DNA from: an uncultured Brevinema sp.
GTDB taxonomy: Bacteria; Spirochaetota; Brevinematia; Brevinematales; Brevinemataceae
DNA length: 64,000 bases
Assembly: GCA_947038195.1 (NCBI GenBank)
Contig: CAMQVI010000001.1
Span: 62,001-126,000 of the forward strand
Direction: 5' to 3'
Part shown: positions 9,573 to 20,639 of the stretch, one piece after another
How positions within the stretch are numbered: position 1 is the first letter of the stretch
Layout of the letters: every line of letters begins with the position of its first letter
Translations under genes and position numbers: made by a program
Notes under the pieces: generated by a model
What the model saw: only the letters and a program-made list of their open reading frames with translations
Database searches by the model: none
Told to the model about the DNA's origin: nothing

Positions 9573-10178
9573 TTATTTTTGAGTATCAGAAAAACTAGTA
9601 AAGGCATCTATGACATTGTATTCTGTTTGTTCTAAGATAATAAAAACAGAATCTAAAAGAGTAGGGTCTTCAAAGGCTTTAAGGTATAAAGGTTCGTCTT
9701 TGATCTTTTGCTGGAGTTCTACCATAATACCTCCTACCGCTTTCTTTCTTTCTGTAGGATTTAAGGCTAAAATCTCAGCTTTTTGTTTTTGACTATTTTG
9801 ATGAAATTCTTCGCTCATGTCTTTAAATAGAAGACCTTTTAGGGTAATATTAGTGGTAGAGAATCCTTTAGCAAAGGCTAGGGGGATTTGGAGGATACCT
9901 GTTATCAATCCTAGAGCATAGCCCCTATAAACAAAGTCTATATTAGGAGGGATATTTTCTAAGTCGGCGATAATATCTGGAGCCTCTTCACTTTCTTGAA
10001 GGAAGTCAGCTGTAGTCACTGTTTTACTAAATAATAGAGCTAAAAGCAGGATCTCTATATTGATTTCTGTGGTTAGTGTTTCTGCATAATTAGTATTTTC
10101 GGAGACGGGAGGAGTTTGTCCCCAAGTTTGGGTGGAGATAAATAGTATTGCTAACATTAGTATTTTCATTGTATACAC
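9573..10178 (-). CDS. Hypothetical exported protein
   Basis: ORF with a signal-peptide-like N terminus (MKILMLAILFISTQTWGQ); no family recognised. Confidence 0.65.
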   Translation of the reverse strand: MYTMKILMLAILFISTQTWGQTPPVSENTNYAETLTTEINIEILLLALLFSKTVTTADFLQESEEAPDIIADLENIPPNIDFVYRGYALGLITGILQIPLAFAKGFSTTNITLKGLLFKDMSEEFHQNSQKQKAEILALNPTERKKAVGGIMVELQQKIKDEPLYLKAFEDPTLLDSVFIILEQTEYNVIDAFTSFSDTQK

Positions 10179-10422
10179 TCTTTTATAGGAATTTTATGCC
10201 ATCATTATATACGATTATATTAAGATAAGTCAATAGTAAGCTATTACTATTATTGTAATTAATGATAAATTAAAACTATCTATGTGTTTTTTTAAAGATA
10301 AAATTTCGTACGCTTATCATATTCTTTATACTTCTAATTATTGGTTATTTCAATCAAAATAGTCCCAATCACGATATATAAGTATCACAAGGGGATTGAT
10401 ATTGGGAATTGTTTAAAATTAA

Positions 10423-10462
10423 AAAAAGCAAATCTTGATATTTTCAAAATTTGCTTTTTTTG
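10423..10462 (-). terminator. Terminator after tRNA-Leu
   Basis: AAAAAAAGCAAAT...ATTTGCTTTTTTT inverted repeat just downstream of the tRNA. Confidence 0.7.
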
Positions 10463-10481
10463 TACCTTGATAGGCAAGCTG

Positions 10482-10562
10482 TACCCGGAGTGGGACTTGA
10501 ACCCACACACCAAAGGCGGCAGATTTTGAGTCTGCTGCGTCTACCAGTTCCGCCATCCGGGC
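10482..10562 (-). tRNA. tRNA-Leu (CAA)
   Basis: Reverse complement GCCCGGATGGCGGAACTGGTAGACGCAGCAGACTCAAAATCTGC...GGGTTCAAGTCCCACTCCGGGTA; anticodon loop CTCAAAA; cloverleaf with a variable arm. Confidence 0.93.
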
Positions 10563-10574
10563 TCAATATTTTAT

Positions 10575-10603
10575 ATTATAAAGGAAATTACTCTCTTTGT
10601 CAA
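10575..10603 (-). promoter_or_regulatory. tRNA-Leu promoter
   Basis: Minus strand TTGACA - 17 nt - TATAAT. Confidence 0.8.
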
Positions 10604-10610
10604 GATTAAC

Positions 10611-11372
10611 TTACTCTTTCCCTATAAAATAATAAGCTGCTCCAAGACTGGAGCCACCTACAATATTTCCAAAAGTAGACCAAAAAAGGTTGTAAGAAAT
10701 CCCCACTAAAGAGACTTCGGTGCCCCCTGAGAGAAGGTAACTCACGGTAAATAAGGACATATTGGCGATACTATGTTCGTAGCCAGAAGTGATAAAAGCA
10801 AAGAGACACCAAAAAATCATAATAAGTTTAGCTCCCTCCTCTTTTAGACGTATATAACAGAGAGTTGCTAAACAGACAAAAATATTACAGAGCACTCCTT
10901 TAAAGAAGATAGCAGTGGGGGTAAGAGATATTTTCATTTCTGAATAAGAAACCATAAAGTCGCCTACATCTCCAGCCCCTGATTGAGAAAGTACAAATAA
11001 AGTTCCAATGAGTATAGCTCCTATGAGATTGCCTAAGTAACTGGTACCCCATATTTTGATGAGGTCAAGGATAGAAGTCTTTTTACTAAGGGTGCTAGCT
11101 ATCATAACAAGGTTAGTTCCTGTGAAAAGCTCAGAGCCAGCCATAACAACGAGACTTAAAGCCATTCCAAAAGATAAGCCCATAAAAATACGGTAATGTC
11201 CCGCTCCACTTATTTTAGTGATAGAGCCTACTATCATAATGAGGAATATTGCTAATCCTACATAGGCACCTGCTAGTAGAGATGCCATAAGATATTTTGA
11301 AAAGCTTGTATTGTAGAGATTGGTCTTTGCTAGAGCATTATTAATGAGTTTTTCTAGAGTTTCTGAATACAT
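10611..11372 (-). CDS. focA: Formate/nitrite transporter family protein (FocA-like)
   Basis: FNT-type polytopic protein (SELFTGTNLVMIAS, WGTSYLGNLIGA), next to pflA/pflB. Confidence 0.85.
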   Translation of the reverse strand: MYSETLEKLINNALAKTNLYNTSFSKYLMASLLAGAYVGLAIFLIMIVGSITKISGAGHYRIFMGLSFGMALSLVVMAGSELFTGTNLVMIASTLSKKTSILDLIKIWGTSYLGNLIGAILIGTLFVLSQSGAGDVGDFMVSYSEMKISLTPTAIFFKGVLCNIFVCLATLCYIRLKEEGAKLIMIFWCLFAFITSGYEHSIANMSLFTVSYLLSGGTEVSLVGISYNLFWSTFGNIVGGSSLGAAYYFIGKE

Positions 11373-11392
11373 AATTTATTCCTTCAATAATT

Positions 11393-12121
11393 TTAAATAG
11401 GGAGACCTTGAGCCCTAAAGATAGCCTTGGCTTTTTCTAGTAATTCAGGGGAAGGAGGCAAAGTATCTTTCAATGGGTAAGGAATATTCAGTTGTTCCCA
11501 TTTAACTTCCCCCAATCTATGGTAAGGGAGGATTTCTACTTTTTCTATATTTGTAAAAGGGCTTAAAAATTCGGCTAATTTTTGTAGATCTTCTTCTTTA
11601 TCTGTCCACCCAGGCACTAAAACATGGCGAATCCAAATAGCTTTGTTAATAGATTGAAGATAGTTAGCAAACTCTAGAATAGGAGCAAGTTCTACTTCTG
11701 TTAATTCCAAATGAGTTTTAGGATTGATTGATTTAATATCTAAGAGTACCAAATCAGTATATTCAAGGGCTTCTTTTACGGTATCATTAAAAATGTACCC
11801 TGAAGTATCTACTGCAGTGTGTAGTCCTTCTTTTTTACAGAGCTTGAAGAATTCTAAAGCAAAGGTAGCCTGTAAAAGCGGCTCCCCTCCAGAAAGAGTG
11901 ACTCCTCCATTTTGGATGTAGGGTTTATAACGCAGTACATCTTTCATGAGCTCTTCAGACGTTTGGGTGAGTTTATGGTCGTCATGATTCCAAGTGTCGG
12001 GGTTATGACAATATTTACAACGTAAACGACAGCCTTGCAGGAAGATCACATAGCGTAGTCCAGGCCCATCTACGGTACCACAGCTTTCGTGAGAATGGAG
12101 CATTCCTTTGAGTTTACTCAT
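11393..12121 (-). CDS. pflA: Pyruvate formate-lyase activating enzyme
   Basis: Radical SAM CRLRCKYCHNPDTW, HSHESCGTVDGPGLRYVIFLQGC. Confidence 0.95.
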   Translation of the reverse strand: MSKLKGMLHSHESCGTVDGPGLRYVIFLQGCRLRCKYCHNPDTWNHDDHKLTQTSEELMKDVLRYKPYIQNGGVTLSGGEPLLQATFALEFFKLCKKEGLHTAVDTSGYIFNDTVKEALEYTDLVLLDIKSINPKTHLELTEVELAPILEFANYLQSINKAIWIRHVLVPGWTDKEEDLQKLAEFLSPFTNIEKVEILPYHRLGEVKWEQLNIPYPLKDTLPPSPELLEKAKAIFRAQGLPI

Positions 12122-12145
12122 ATTTTCATCCTTTAATAAAAATGT

Positions 12146-12181
12146 AAAATAAGGAAAATCACTAAGGATTTTCCTTATTTT
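12146..12181 (-). terminator. Strong hairpin between pflB and pflA (attenuator or 3'-end stabiliser)
   Basis: Perfect 15-bp inverted repeat AAAATAAGGAAAATC-ACTAAG-GATTTTCCTTATTTT. Confidence 0.65.
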
Positions 12182-12207
12182 AATTAATAATGTGCTTAGA
12201 ATTTAGA

Positions 12208-14439
12208 TTAGAATTTTTCGTTAATAGTACGGGAAATAACATCTAACTGTTGTTCTTGAGTAAGTTTAGTAAAGTTTACAGCATATCCAGATACACGAAT
12301 GGTCAATTGAGGGTACTCTTCTGGTTTAACCATAGCGCTTTCAAGTAAAGCACGATCAAATACGTTCACATTAAGATGTTGTCCTCCATTAGGAGTGAAA
12401 TATCCATCCATTAAGCTGACAAGGTTTTTGATTCTATCTTGTGATCCTTTACCAAGAGCTGCAGGAGTAATTGCAAAAGTATAAGAAATACCGTCATTTG
12501 CATCTTCAAATGGCAATTTAGATACAGAAGAGAGAGAAGCAATAGCACCTTTGGTATCTCTTCCGTTCATAGGATTAGCGCCAGGAGCAAAAGGCATACC
12601 TGAAGGTCTTCCACAAGGAGTTGCACCTGTTTTTTTACCATAAACAACGTTAGAAGTAATTGTAAGAACAGATTGAGTAGCACGGGCATTTCTGTACATT
12701 TTATGGGAACGAATGAAGTTCATAAATTTTTGTGTATATTCTACAGCAACCTTGTCTGTAGCATCGTGGTTATTTCCGTAAGGGATCCAGTCGCCATCAA
12801 TTTTATAATCAACAGCCAATCCGTCTTCGTTACGAATAATACTTACTTTAGCGTCTTTAATAGCAGTAAGAGAGTCAGTAATGATGGATACTCCAGCAAT
12901 ACCAAAAGCTTGTGTTCTTTCGATTTCTAAATCGTGAAGAGCCATTTCAAATGCTTCGTAAGCATATTTATCATGCATATAGTGGATAATATTGAGAGAA
13001 CGAACATAGACACCAGCTAACCATTCAAGTGTTTTGTCAAATTTAGCTTTAACTTCGGCATACTCAAGAACGTCTCCTGTTACTGCTCCGAAATCAGGAC
13101 CTACTTGGTCTCCACTTTTTTCGTCTTTACCACCGTTAATAGCATAAAGCATAGCTTTAGGTAAGTTTACACGAGCTCCGAAAAACTGCATTGCTTTACC
13201 GACTTTCATAGGAGATACACAACAAGCAATAGCATAGTCGTCTCCAAATTGAGGTCTCATAAGGTCATCATTTTCGTATTGTACAGCAGAAGTATCAATA
13301 GACACTTTACTACAGAATTCTCTCCACCCTTCAGGGGATTTAGTAGACCAAAGAACAGTAAGATTAGGCTCAGGTGCTGGCCCTAGGTTGTAGAGGGTTT
13401 GGAGGTAACGGAAACAAGTCTTGGTTACAAGAGTAGTACCATTAGTAGCTTCTCCACCCAATACTTCTGTAGTCCATGTAGGATCTCCAGAGAAGAGTTG
13501 GTTATATTGCTCTGTTCTTAAGAAACGAACAATACGTAATTTCATAATGAAATGGTCAATAAATTCTTGAGCTTCTACTTCGGTAATAAGTCCAGCTTGG
13601 AGGTCTCTTTCGATATAGACATCTAAGAAAGTTGAAGTACGTCCTAAGGACATAGCTGCACCATCTTGGTCTTTAATAGCTGCAAGGTAAGAGAAGTATA
13701 CAAATTGTACAGCTTCATGAGCATTTTTAGCAGGCTGGGAACAATCAAAACCATAAGAAGCAGTCATAGTACCGAATGCTTTAAGGGCTTTAATTTGCTC
13801 AGAAACTTCTTCTCTAGCTCTAATAATGTCTTCTGACATTTCTGCCACATCTAAGCTTTTGAGCTGAGCTTTACGATCTGCGATAATATAATCAAGTCCG
13901 TAAAGAGCAATACGTCTATAGTCACCTATAATACGTCCACGTCCGTAAGCATCAGGTAGCCCAGTGATAATACCACTACGACGACAGTTTTTAATCTCAT
14001 CTGTATAAGCAGAAAACACACCATCATTATGGGTTTTTCTATATTTAGAGAAGATTTCGGCTGTGGAAGCATCTAGTTCATAACCATAGCTTTTAAGAGA
14101 GTTTTGAACAGTTGTGAGTCCACCTTTTGGGAAGATAGCTCTTTTGAGAGGTTTATCTGTTTGAATACCAACGATTTTTTCAAGCCCTTTATCTATGTAT
14201 CCAGGTCCATAGGCATCGATTGCAGAAGGTATTTTAGTTTCAGCATCGTGAATACCTCTTTCTTTTTCTTCTTTGAACAATACTGATAGTTTATCCCAAA
14301 GCTGGATAGTAGCGGGTGTAGATTCCACTAAGAAACTATCGTTTCCTGTATATGGGGTATAGTTTGTTTGGATGAAGTCACTGACATTAATTTCCTTTTT
14401 CCAAAGGTCACCCTTAAATCCTTTCCAAGATTCAGACAT
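12208..14439 (-). CDS. pflB: Formate acetyltransferase (pyruvate formate-lyase)
   Basis: [22 protein letters not shown] active-site region and C-terminal glycyl-radical RVSGYAVNF. Confidence 0.97.
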   Translation of the reverse strand: MSESWKGFKGDLWKKEINVSDFIQTNYTPYTGNDSFLVESTPATIQLWDKLSVLFKEEKERGIHDAETKIPSAIDAYGPGYIDKGLEKIVGIQTDKPLKRAIFPKGGLTTVQNSLKSYGYELDASTAEIFSKYRKTHNDGVFSAYTDEIKNCRRSGIITGLPDAYGRGRIIGDYRRIALYGLDYIIADRKAQLKSLDVAEMSEDIIRAREEVSEQIKALKAFGTMTASYGFDCSQPAKNAHEAVQFVYFSYLAAIKDQDGAAMSLGRTSTFLDVYIERDLQAGLITEVEAQEFIDHFIMKLRIVRFLRTEQYNQLFSGDPTWTTEVLGGEATNGTTLVTKTCFRYLQTLYNLGPAPEPNLTVLWSTKSPEGWREFCSKVSIDTSAVQYENDDLMRPQFGDDYAIACCVSPMKVGKAMQFFGARVNLPKAMLYAINGGKDEKSGDQVGPDFGAVTGDVLEYAEVKAKFDKTLEWLAGVYVRSLNIIHYMHDKYAYEAFEMALHDLEIERTQAFGIAGVSIITDSLTAIKDAKVSIIRNEDGLAVDYKIDGDWIPYGNNHDATDKVAVEYTQKFMNFIRSHKMYRNARATQSVLTITSNVVYGKKTGATPCGRPSGMPFAPGANPMNGRDTKGAIASLSSVSKLPFEDANDGISYTFAITPAALGKGSQDRIKNLVSLMDGYFTPNGGQHLNVNVFDRALLESAMVKPEEYPQLTIRVSGYAVNFTKLTQEQQLDVISRTINEKF

Positions 14440-14582
14440 AATTGCCTCCTAATATTACTCCGTAGAGAATATTTATAAAAATTCTATATAGTTTGAAACT
14501 CTCATTGAATTAGTATCAATAAAGGGTTGTTAAACAAACATATTATACTAAAATTATACCATTAAATTAAAAGAAAGCAAAT

Positions 14583-14624
14583 CAAAAAATGCTGTTTTTT
14601 TAAAAACAGCATTTTTTGATTTTA
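14583..14624 (-). terminator. Terminator downstream of the amino-sugar operon
   Basis: AAAAAATGCTGTTTTTTTAAAAACAGCATTTTTT. Confidence 0.8.
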
Positions 14625-14677
14625 ATACATATAAATTATTATGTATTATATAATTAAAATCAGTGAGGAGTAGGGAA

Positions 14678-15820
14678 TTATTTTTGGAAGAGATTCCCTT
14701 TTTGGTAAGTGTTTTTTAATTCTAAGGTGGATTCTTCTAAAATAGAAAAATCAGCAAAAGCATAAGGAACAAGAGATCCTATCACATCTTGTAATTCTAA
14801 AGCTTTAGCAGGGACAGAAGAGTAAGAAGAAATAGCTTCACTGAGACTGTACTCACAGTGCCAAACAAGATTTTGTAGGCACTCTATAGGGGTAATCATA
14901 GATCCTGCTAATCCACCGTAATCCCCTATGCAGCGATTTAGTTCATCAATATGTACATTTTGAAACCCTATTTTGAAGGTTTTCATATCTGTACCCATAG
15001 CAATAATTCCATCGGTAATAGTGATCAATCTATCTTTCAAGAGCGTGTGAGCCATTTTTACAGATTCAAAATCACTATGATTGCCATCAGGAATAATAGA
15101 AGAATACATCGTTTTACTGGTAAGTAAAGCCCCTACAACATTAGGTTCACGAGAATTAAATCTACTCATCCCATTGTATAGATGAGTTCCTAAATTAGCC
15201 CCGTAGCTCTCTGCTTTTCTAACTTCTTCGAGGGTAGCATTGGTATGGGCGACAGACACGTGGATACCAGAGTCCACAAGAGTAGAAATATATTCATTTG
15301 GTGCCACTTCTGGCGATAAAGAAACGATAGCGACCTCAGATTCACAAATTTTAGCTAAAAGATCCTCACTAATGACTCTAATTAATGCAGGATTGTGAGC
15401 CCCTTTGTGTTCTTGGGAGAACATAGGCCCTTCTATATGTAATCCTAAAATTCCTAATTGGTTGAGATTATCCATGGAGTTAACAAGGTCCAAAGCTTTA
15501 TTGATATGCTCGTCTGTACTGGTAATAAGGGTTGGGCAAAAAGAAGTACACCCATAAGATGCTAAAGTTTTAGACATTTGGGTGAGGGTAGCTTCAGAAA
15601 TACCGTCTCCATAGAAATCAGCAGTACCAGCTCCATTAACTTGGATATCTACAAAACCTGGGATAATGGTGTAAGGGGTGGTAATAATATCAGTAACATT
15701 ATATTTTTCGAGAAGGTTTTTATGACCTACAGCAACGATATATTGATCTTCCCATATAAGAACAGCCTCTTCTATGAAATAAGAACCTGTATATAATCTT
15801 TTGGCTTGTATAGCTTTCAT
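14678..15820 (-). CDS. nagA: N-acetylglucosamine/galactosamine-6-phosphate deacetylase
   Basis: PGFVDIQVNGAGTADFYGDG, HIEGPMFSQEHKGAHNP, VSVAHTNA, GTHLYNGMSRFNSREPNVVGA. Confidence 0.9.
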   Translation of the reverse strand: MKAIQAKRLYTGSYFIEEAVLIWEDQYIVAVGHKNLLEKYNVTDIITTPYTIIPGFVDIQVNGAGTADFYGDGISEATLTQMSKTLASYGCTSFCPTLITSTDEHINKALDLVNSMDNLNQLGILGLHIEGPMFSQEHKGAHNPALIRVISEDLLAKICESEVAIVSLSPEVAPNEYISTLVDSGIHVSVAHTNATLEEVRKAESYGANLGTHLYNGMSRFNSREPNVVGALLTSKTMYSSIIPDGNHSDFESVKMAHTLLKDRLITITDGIIAMGTDMKTFKIGFQNVHIDELNRCIGDYGGLAGSMITPIECLQNLVWHCEYSLSEAISSYSSVPAKALELQDVIGSLVPYAFADFSILEESTLELKNTYQKGNLFQK

Positions 15821-15900
15821 AGTAATTATCCTTAATATAAAAAATAAGATAGAGGATGTAAAAACACCCTCTATCTATAAAACTTAATGGTTTATCATGC

Positions 15901-16698
15901 TTATACAATTCCAAAGAAAGAACAGACAAGACTGAAAGCAATAATTGCCCAAATCATTGTAGTAGGAGCAACTCCTTTTTTAGCAATGAAATGATAAATA
16001 GTAAGAGTAAGCACTAATGGTAGTAAGTTTGGCATAATGGCGTCAATGATTTCGGTTTGTACATTAACGACTTTTTCACCGACATTAAATTCTAATGCTA
16101 ATTTGAATCTTACGAAAGAAGCAATAAGAGCACCAACAACGGTAACACCAATGATGTTAGCTGCTTTTTGTACATGTTTTGTTATATTTTTAAGGGTATC
16201 AAAAGCTTGTAGTCCAAAACTGTAGAAATAGTGCATCAGACCAAATCTTAATGGAAGGTGAACTAAATTAAAAAGAATAAGGAAGAGAATAGGCCCAATG
16301 ATATTTCCTTCTAAAGCGAGTCCAGCACCCAAAGATGCGGTAATAGGAATTAAGGTAAACCAAAAAATAGCATCACCGATACCACCCAAAGGTCCCATAA
16401 TAGCTACTTTAATAGCACGGATAACTTCTGGATCTTCTTTTTTTTCTTCCATAGCAATAATAATACCTGCAATAGCAGTTACAAGGAAAGGGTGGGTGTT
16501 GAAGAATTCCATATGACGATTAAGGGCAGATTTCATACCATCTTTATCATCTTTAAAGATTTTTTTCAAACCTGGTAATAAGGTAAATGCCCAACCACAA
16601 GCCTGCATTCTTTCGTAGTTAAAAGAAGCTTGTAAAAACATAGAACGAAACGCAATAGCGTTTAGATCTTTTTTATTGAGAAGTTTTTTAGATTCCAT
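15901..16698 (-). CDS. PTS mannose/fructose/sorbose family IID component
   Basis: MESKKLLNKKDLNAIAFRSMFLQASFNYERMQACGWAF...MGPLGGIGDAIFW. Confidence 0.93.
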   Translation of the reverse strand: MESKKLLNKKDLNAIAFRSMFLQASFNYERMQACGWAFTLLPGLKKIFKDDKDGMKSALNRHMEFFNTHPFLVTAIAGIIIAMEEKKEDPEVIRAIKVAIMGPLGGIGDAIFWFTLIPITASLGAGLALEGNIIGPILFLILFNLVHLPLRFGLMHYFYSFGLQAFDTLKNITKHVQKAANIIGVTVVGALIASFVRFKLALEFNVGEKVVNVQTEIIDAIMPNLLPLVLTLTIYHFIAKKGVAPTTMIWAIIAFSLVCSFFGIV

Positions 16699-17470
16699 CT
16701 TCGTCTCCTTGTGTGTTTTTAACAGGTGTAGCGCTTTCTATTTCTTGAGCTAGATAAAATTCTATTCCAGCAACAATGACAGCAATACCTGCTACAGGTA
16801 AAATTTGTGCATTAAAGAAGGTTACAAGAATGAAACCTAAAGCAAGATAGATAGCATAACGAGCAGAAAACATGACTTTTAAGAGAATAGCAAGTCCAAC
16901 AGCGGTAAGCATACTACCACCGACAGCTAAACCGTCTGTGATCCATGCTGGGAATTGAGAAACAATATTAGCGCTATGGGTTCCCCCGACTGTTAACAAT
17001 CCTGCTACAAATCCGTACATGATGAAAAGGGTAAACATTCCGAATAAGTTAGCTTTAACAATAGCGTCTTCTCCATTATAAGCTTCGATTTGAGTGTCCA
17101 CTTTGTGCATAACAGGTACAAAAATAGTGAAGTATAGGGTAATAAGACCTTGCATAAATACAGCAAAAGGTATAGCAATACCTACTGCAGCCATGGGATC
17201 TAATCCTGACGTGATAGCTAGAACTGTTCCAGCTACACCACCGATAACAACGTTGGGAGGCTGAGCTCCCCCTACAGGCATAGCTCCAAGCATAATAAGC
17301 TCTAAGGTAGCCCCTGTAATCAAACCTGTTTGTATGTCTCCAAGAATAAGTCCAATAACCATTCCTGACACAATAGGTCTGTGGATATGAAGTAATCCAT
17401 CAAAAAGATCGATCCCAGCAATCCCTGCCCATATAACAATAAGGGCAATTTGAATAATAGTCGGTTCCAT
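16688..17470 (-). CDS. PTS mannose/fructose/sorbose family IIC component
   Basis: QTGLITGATLELIMLGAMPVGGAQPPNVVIGG; overlaps the IID gene. Confidence 0.93.
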   Translation of the reverse strand: MEPTIIQIALIVIWAGIAGIDLFDGLLHIHRPIVSGMVIGLILGDIQTGLITGATLELIMLGAMPVGGAQPPNVVIGGVAGTVLAITSGLDPMAAVGIAIPFAVFMQGLITLYFTIFVPVMHKVDTQIEAYNGEDAIVKANLFGMFTLFIMYGFVAGLLTVGGTHSANIVSQFPAWITDGLAVGGSMLTAVGLAILLKVMFSARYAIYLALGFILVTFFNAQILPVAGIAVIVAGIEFYLAQEIESATPVKNTQGDEDGI

Positions 17471-17511
17471 AACACTCTCCTGTAATTTTTAGAATTTCAG
17501 TTTTATATAAT

Positions 17512-17994
17512 TTATAGCTCTTCTACAACTTTATTAATGTTTACAATAGAATCCACAGGGAGTTGTTGAAATTCTAGCTTGACTCCTAATGAAGATAATT
17601 CTTTTAAAGCTGCTATTTCAGCATCTGAAGCATAAGCTGCTTTTGCGAGAGCTTTTTTACCATCACCACCGTGCATATTACCAATGTTAATATGTTCTAT
17701 GGGGACTCCATTTTTTTTAAGCCATAAAGCGTCAATAGGGTTTTCTACCACTATCAAGATATTCTGAGATGAAGATGCTTTGTGGATAACCTCTGCTGTT
17801 TTTTGTAGGGAGAAAAAACGAGATTGAACATGTCCAGGGATGATTGTTTCCATGAGGCCTTGTCTCATAGTGTTAGTAGAAACTTCGTCATGTGCAATAA
17901 GTACGAGATTTACTTTAGAGTGGGGAATCCAAGAAGTAGCAACTTGACCATGCACAAGTCTATTGTCTATTCTCACAAGATTGATATTTGGCAT
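17512..17994 (-). CDS. PTS mannose/fructose/sorbose family IIB component
   Basis: INLVRIDNRLVHGQVATSWIP with phospho-acceptor His. Confidence 0.95.
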   Translation of the reverse strand: MPNINLVRIDNRLVHGQVATSWIPHSKVNLVLIAHDEVSTNTMRQGLMETIIPGHVQSRFFSLQKTAEVIHKASSSQNILIVVENPIDALWLKKNGVPIEHINIGNMHGGDGKKALAKAAYASDAEIAALKELSSLGVKLEFQQLPVDSIVNINKVVEEL

Positions 17995-18022
17995 ATATAG
18001 CTCCTTAAATGTTTTTTAATAT

Positions 18023-19165
18023 TTAATAAGGGTAGATATTAACCCCTTGAACAACTCTATTAATGGTACCAGAAGCACTAGGAGCGTCTGGATTAAGGTT
18101 TAAGGAAAGGCTTTTGAAAAGCCCTAATAATTGTAATACAACAATAGCTGGAAATAGTCGATAAAATTCTCCTAAGCCCGTTGTTTCGATAGCAACAAGA
18201 TTAGGAAGAGCAACACTGTTAGAGCCTTTTCCAATAACAATATAAGCATAGCCCTGTTTTTTAGTTTTCATTTCATTTAATAAATCAAACTCATATTGAC
18301 GTATATAAGTATCTTCTGATAAAATAGCTACAACAAGAGTATTTTTATCAGTAAATACTTGAGGTCCATGTCTTACACCTAAGAAAGAATCCACTCTGGT
18401 AGCTGTTTTTCCATCTGTCATTTCTAACATTTTAAGATGTCCTTCGGTGAGAAGTCCCTTAGCATCAGATGTCCCTAAATAATGGACCCTATTAACATTT
18501 TGAGCTGCAATAACTTTTTCTATAGAGTCGGCATGAGTATTTAAAACTTCTTCTGCATAATCACATGCTTTATTTAAAAAGCTAGATGCTTCTGTTTGTT
18601 TTTCAAAACATAGGACTGCAGCAAGAACCATAGAAGAAAAAGAACTAGTCATCACAAGGGAAACATCGTTAGTTTCTTCTGGTAAGAGAACAGCATAGAT
18701 ATTACTGTCTGTCTGAGCATTTTTAGCTAAGGAACCATCTTTATTACATGTGATTATAAGATGCTTAGTGGAAGGAGAAACTTGTTTTATGAGTTCCACA
18801 GATGCCACAGATTCGGGGCTATTCCCAGAACGAGCAAAAGATATCATTAGGGCAGGAGCATTAGGGATATTATATTTAGTAGGATTAGTAACAATGTCCG
18901 TAGTAGGGGCATTAAGAACACGTCTATTACTTTTTTTACTAAGAGTATCTAAAATACTTTGACCAACAAATTCGGAAGATCCAGCTCCAGACACAATAAT
19001 GGGTCTATTTTCATCAGCAAGAGCAGATTGGATAAAAGACTGTAAGGTTTCATCTTTGAAAATAATATCCAGGGTTTTTTTCCAACAGGAGGGTTGCTGA
19101 CGAATTTCTCTTAGGGTATGCACATATTTTTTATCTTCAGGTGCGTTGATTATTGTTTTCCACAT
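18023..19165 (-). CDS. agaS: SIS-domain sugar isomerase/deaminase (AgaS-like)
   Basis: SIS motifs IVSGAGSSEFVGQS and MISFARSGNSPESVA; operon with nagA and a Man-type PTS. Confidence 0.85.
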   Translation of the reverse strand: MWKTIINAPEDKKYVHTLREIRQQPSCWKKTLDIIFKDETLQSFIQSALADENRPIIVSGAGSSEFVGQSILDTLSKKSNRRVLNAPTTDIVTNPTKYNIPNAPALMISFARSGNSPESVASVELIKQVSPSTKHLIITCNKDGSLAKNAQTDSNIYAVLLPEETNDVSLVMTSSFSSMVLAAVLCFEKQTEASSFLNKACDYAEEVLNTHADSIEKVIAAQNVNRVHYLGTSDAKGLLTEGHLKMLEMTDGKTATRVDSFLGVRHGPQVFTDKNTLVVAILSEDTYIRQYEFDLLNEMKTKKQGYAYIVIGKGSNSVALPNLVAIETTGLGEFYRLFPAIVVLQLLGLFKSLSLNLNPDAPSASGTINRVVQGVNIYPY

Positions 19166-19186
19166 AATTTTGAAACCTCTATAATA

Positions 19187-20467
19187 TTATTGATTTTTTG
19201 TAGCGTTAAAATATTTTTGAATAATACGTTCTACAGACCATATTAAAATCTCTTGAGCAGAAAAATTGGTCTTATTGTTTTTTTCGTTGTATTCTAAAAC
19301 CCACGGAAGGTATTGAGACACAAGAGAATAACTAAGAGCCTTGTTATAATTAGGTATCGCTTTATCGACAGCTTCTGTGAGTGTAGGGCTAGCCCAATAG
19401 TAACGAATCCTATCACTTAAGCTATATATTCTTTTAAAAGAAAGCTCTACATCAGTTCCTTTGTAGTAAGGAGCCCAATTGGTAGGATTTTCCAACATTT
19501 CTTTATCTACCGTATCTCTAAGATTGCTTTTCAAGGAAATAGCAGGGTTTTCTTTTTCTATCATATCAAGAGCAAATAACGCTTCTCTCCATGCGAAAGT
19601 TAGCTCTGGACCTACTTTTAGGATACCAAAATGGTCTTGAACAAGCCCATTTAAGGATAAGGTCGTTTGGTAGTCTGTAGAATGAGCTTCATAAACGAGG
19701 TTTGGGTAAGGGGTAATAACATCAATAAGAGCCTTAGCATTGTCTTTTTTATAAAGGAAGACAAAATCATCTCCAAATTCAACACCAGGTTGAACAACAA
19801 TCCCCCGCACTTTATTCCAAATAGGGGATAGATTGTACTGCTCAAAAGCTTCTTTAATAAGACGAATAGTTTCTTCAACTTCATGGGGTGGAGTAATAGA
19901 AATATGGTCTTCAAATTCTTGAGAACCACCTGGTACAGGTACTTCTGTTCCTACAACATAGAATAAACGGTCAGAGTTACCAAAAGTAGCCACAGCTGTT
20001 TTTTCAGCGACTTCTACCATCATAGCTGTTCGCTCAGCAATAGTTGCTATAGAAAGAGGCGTGGGGTCATCACTACAAGACATACTTGGGTCTATATGGA
20101 TTTTAGTATACCCAGCTTTAACATACTCCTCCACAAGAACGAGGCTTTTTTTCATAGCCTCTTCAGCCGCAAGGTGTTTCCAAGCATTAGGACCCAGATG
20201 GTCTCCTGCTAAAATATAAGATTCTTTAGGGATATTATATTTTTCTGCTATTTTATAAACCATAGCCACATAGTCTTTTGGTACCATGCCTGTGTAGCCT
20301 CCATCTTGGTTTACTTGCTGCACAGTACTCTCTATGGACAAGCAGATAGTAGGATTTTTTTGTAAAAAAGAAAATGCTGCTTTGATAACATCTTGATGAG
20401 CAGAACAAATGCAAATAAGAGCATTTTCCTTGGACTGACGGTTGGTAGTGACAATTTTCGCTATCAT
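19187..20467 (-). CDS. Tagatose-1,6-bisphosphate aldolase non-catalytic subunit (GatZ/KbaZ family)
   Basis: LICICSAHQDVIKAAF, GDHLGPNAWK, THIDPSMSCSDDP-type region (KIHIDPSMSCSDDPTPLS). Confidence 0.88.
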   Translation of the reverse strand: MIAKIVTTNRQSKENALICICSAHQDVIKAAFSFLQKNPTICLSIESTVQQVNQDGGYTGMVPKDYVAMVYKIAEKYNIPKESYILAGDHLGPNAWKHLAAEEAMKKSLVLVEEYVKAGYTKIHIDPSMSCSDDPTPLSIATIAERTAMMVEVAEKTAVATFGNSDRLFYVVGTEVPVPGGSQEFEDHISITPPHEVEETIRLIKEAFEQYNLSPIWNKVRGIVVQPGVEFGDDFVFLYKKDNAKALIDVITPYPNLVYEAHSTDYQTTLSLNGLVQDHFGILKVGPELTFAWREALFALDMIEKENPAISLKSNLRDTVDKEMLENPTNWAPYYKGTDVELSFKRIYSLSDRIRYYWASPTLTEAVDKAIPNYNKALSYSLVSQYLPWVLEYNEKNNKTNFSAQEILIWSVERIIQKYFNATKNQ

Positions 20468-20506
20468 ATAATCCCCTTTAGTATTATTATACTAATATTA
20501 TAATTC

Positions 20507-20549
20507 AATTTGAAATAAAATCAACACTATATGGTTTTATTTTCAAATT
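20507..20549. promoter_or_regulatory. Long imperfect palindrome, candidate operator
   Basis: AATTTGAAATAAAATCA-ACACTATA-TGGTTTTATTTTCAAATT between divergent gatZ-like and deoR-like genes. Confidence 0.55.
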
Positions 20550-20639
20550 ATATATAAATTGTTGTATTACAATTGATTATGTTGTTGAAATGTGTGTTTA
20601 TATTTCTATTTGTTTTTAGTTTGACTTTTTATATTTTTA

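Noticed and set aside
10341-10529. ORF-track entry of 62 aa on plus strand
   Set aside because: Overlaps tRNA-Leu antisense and its terminator; no plausible protein.
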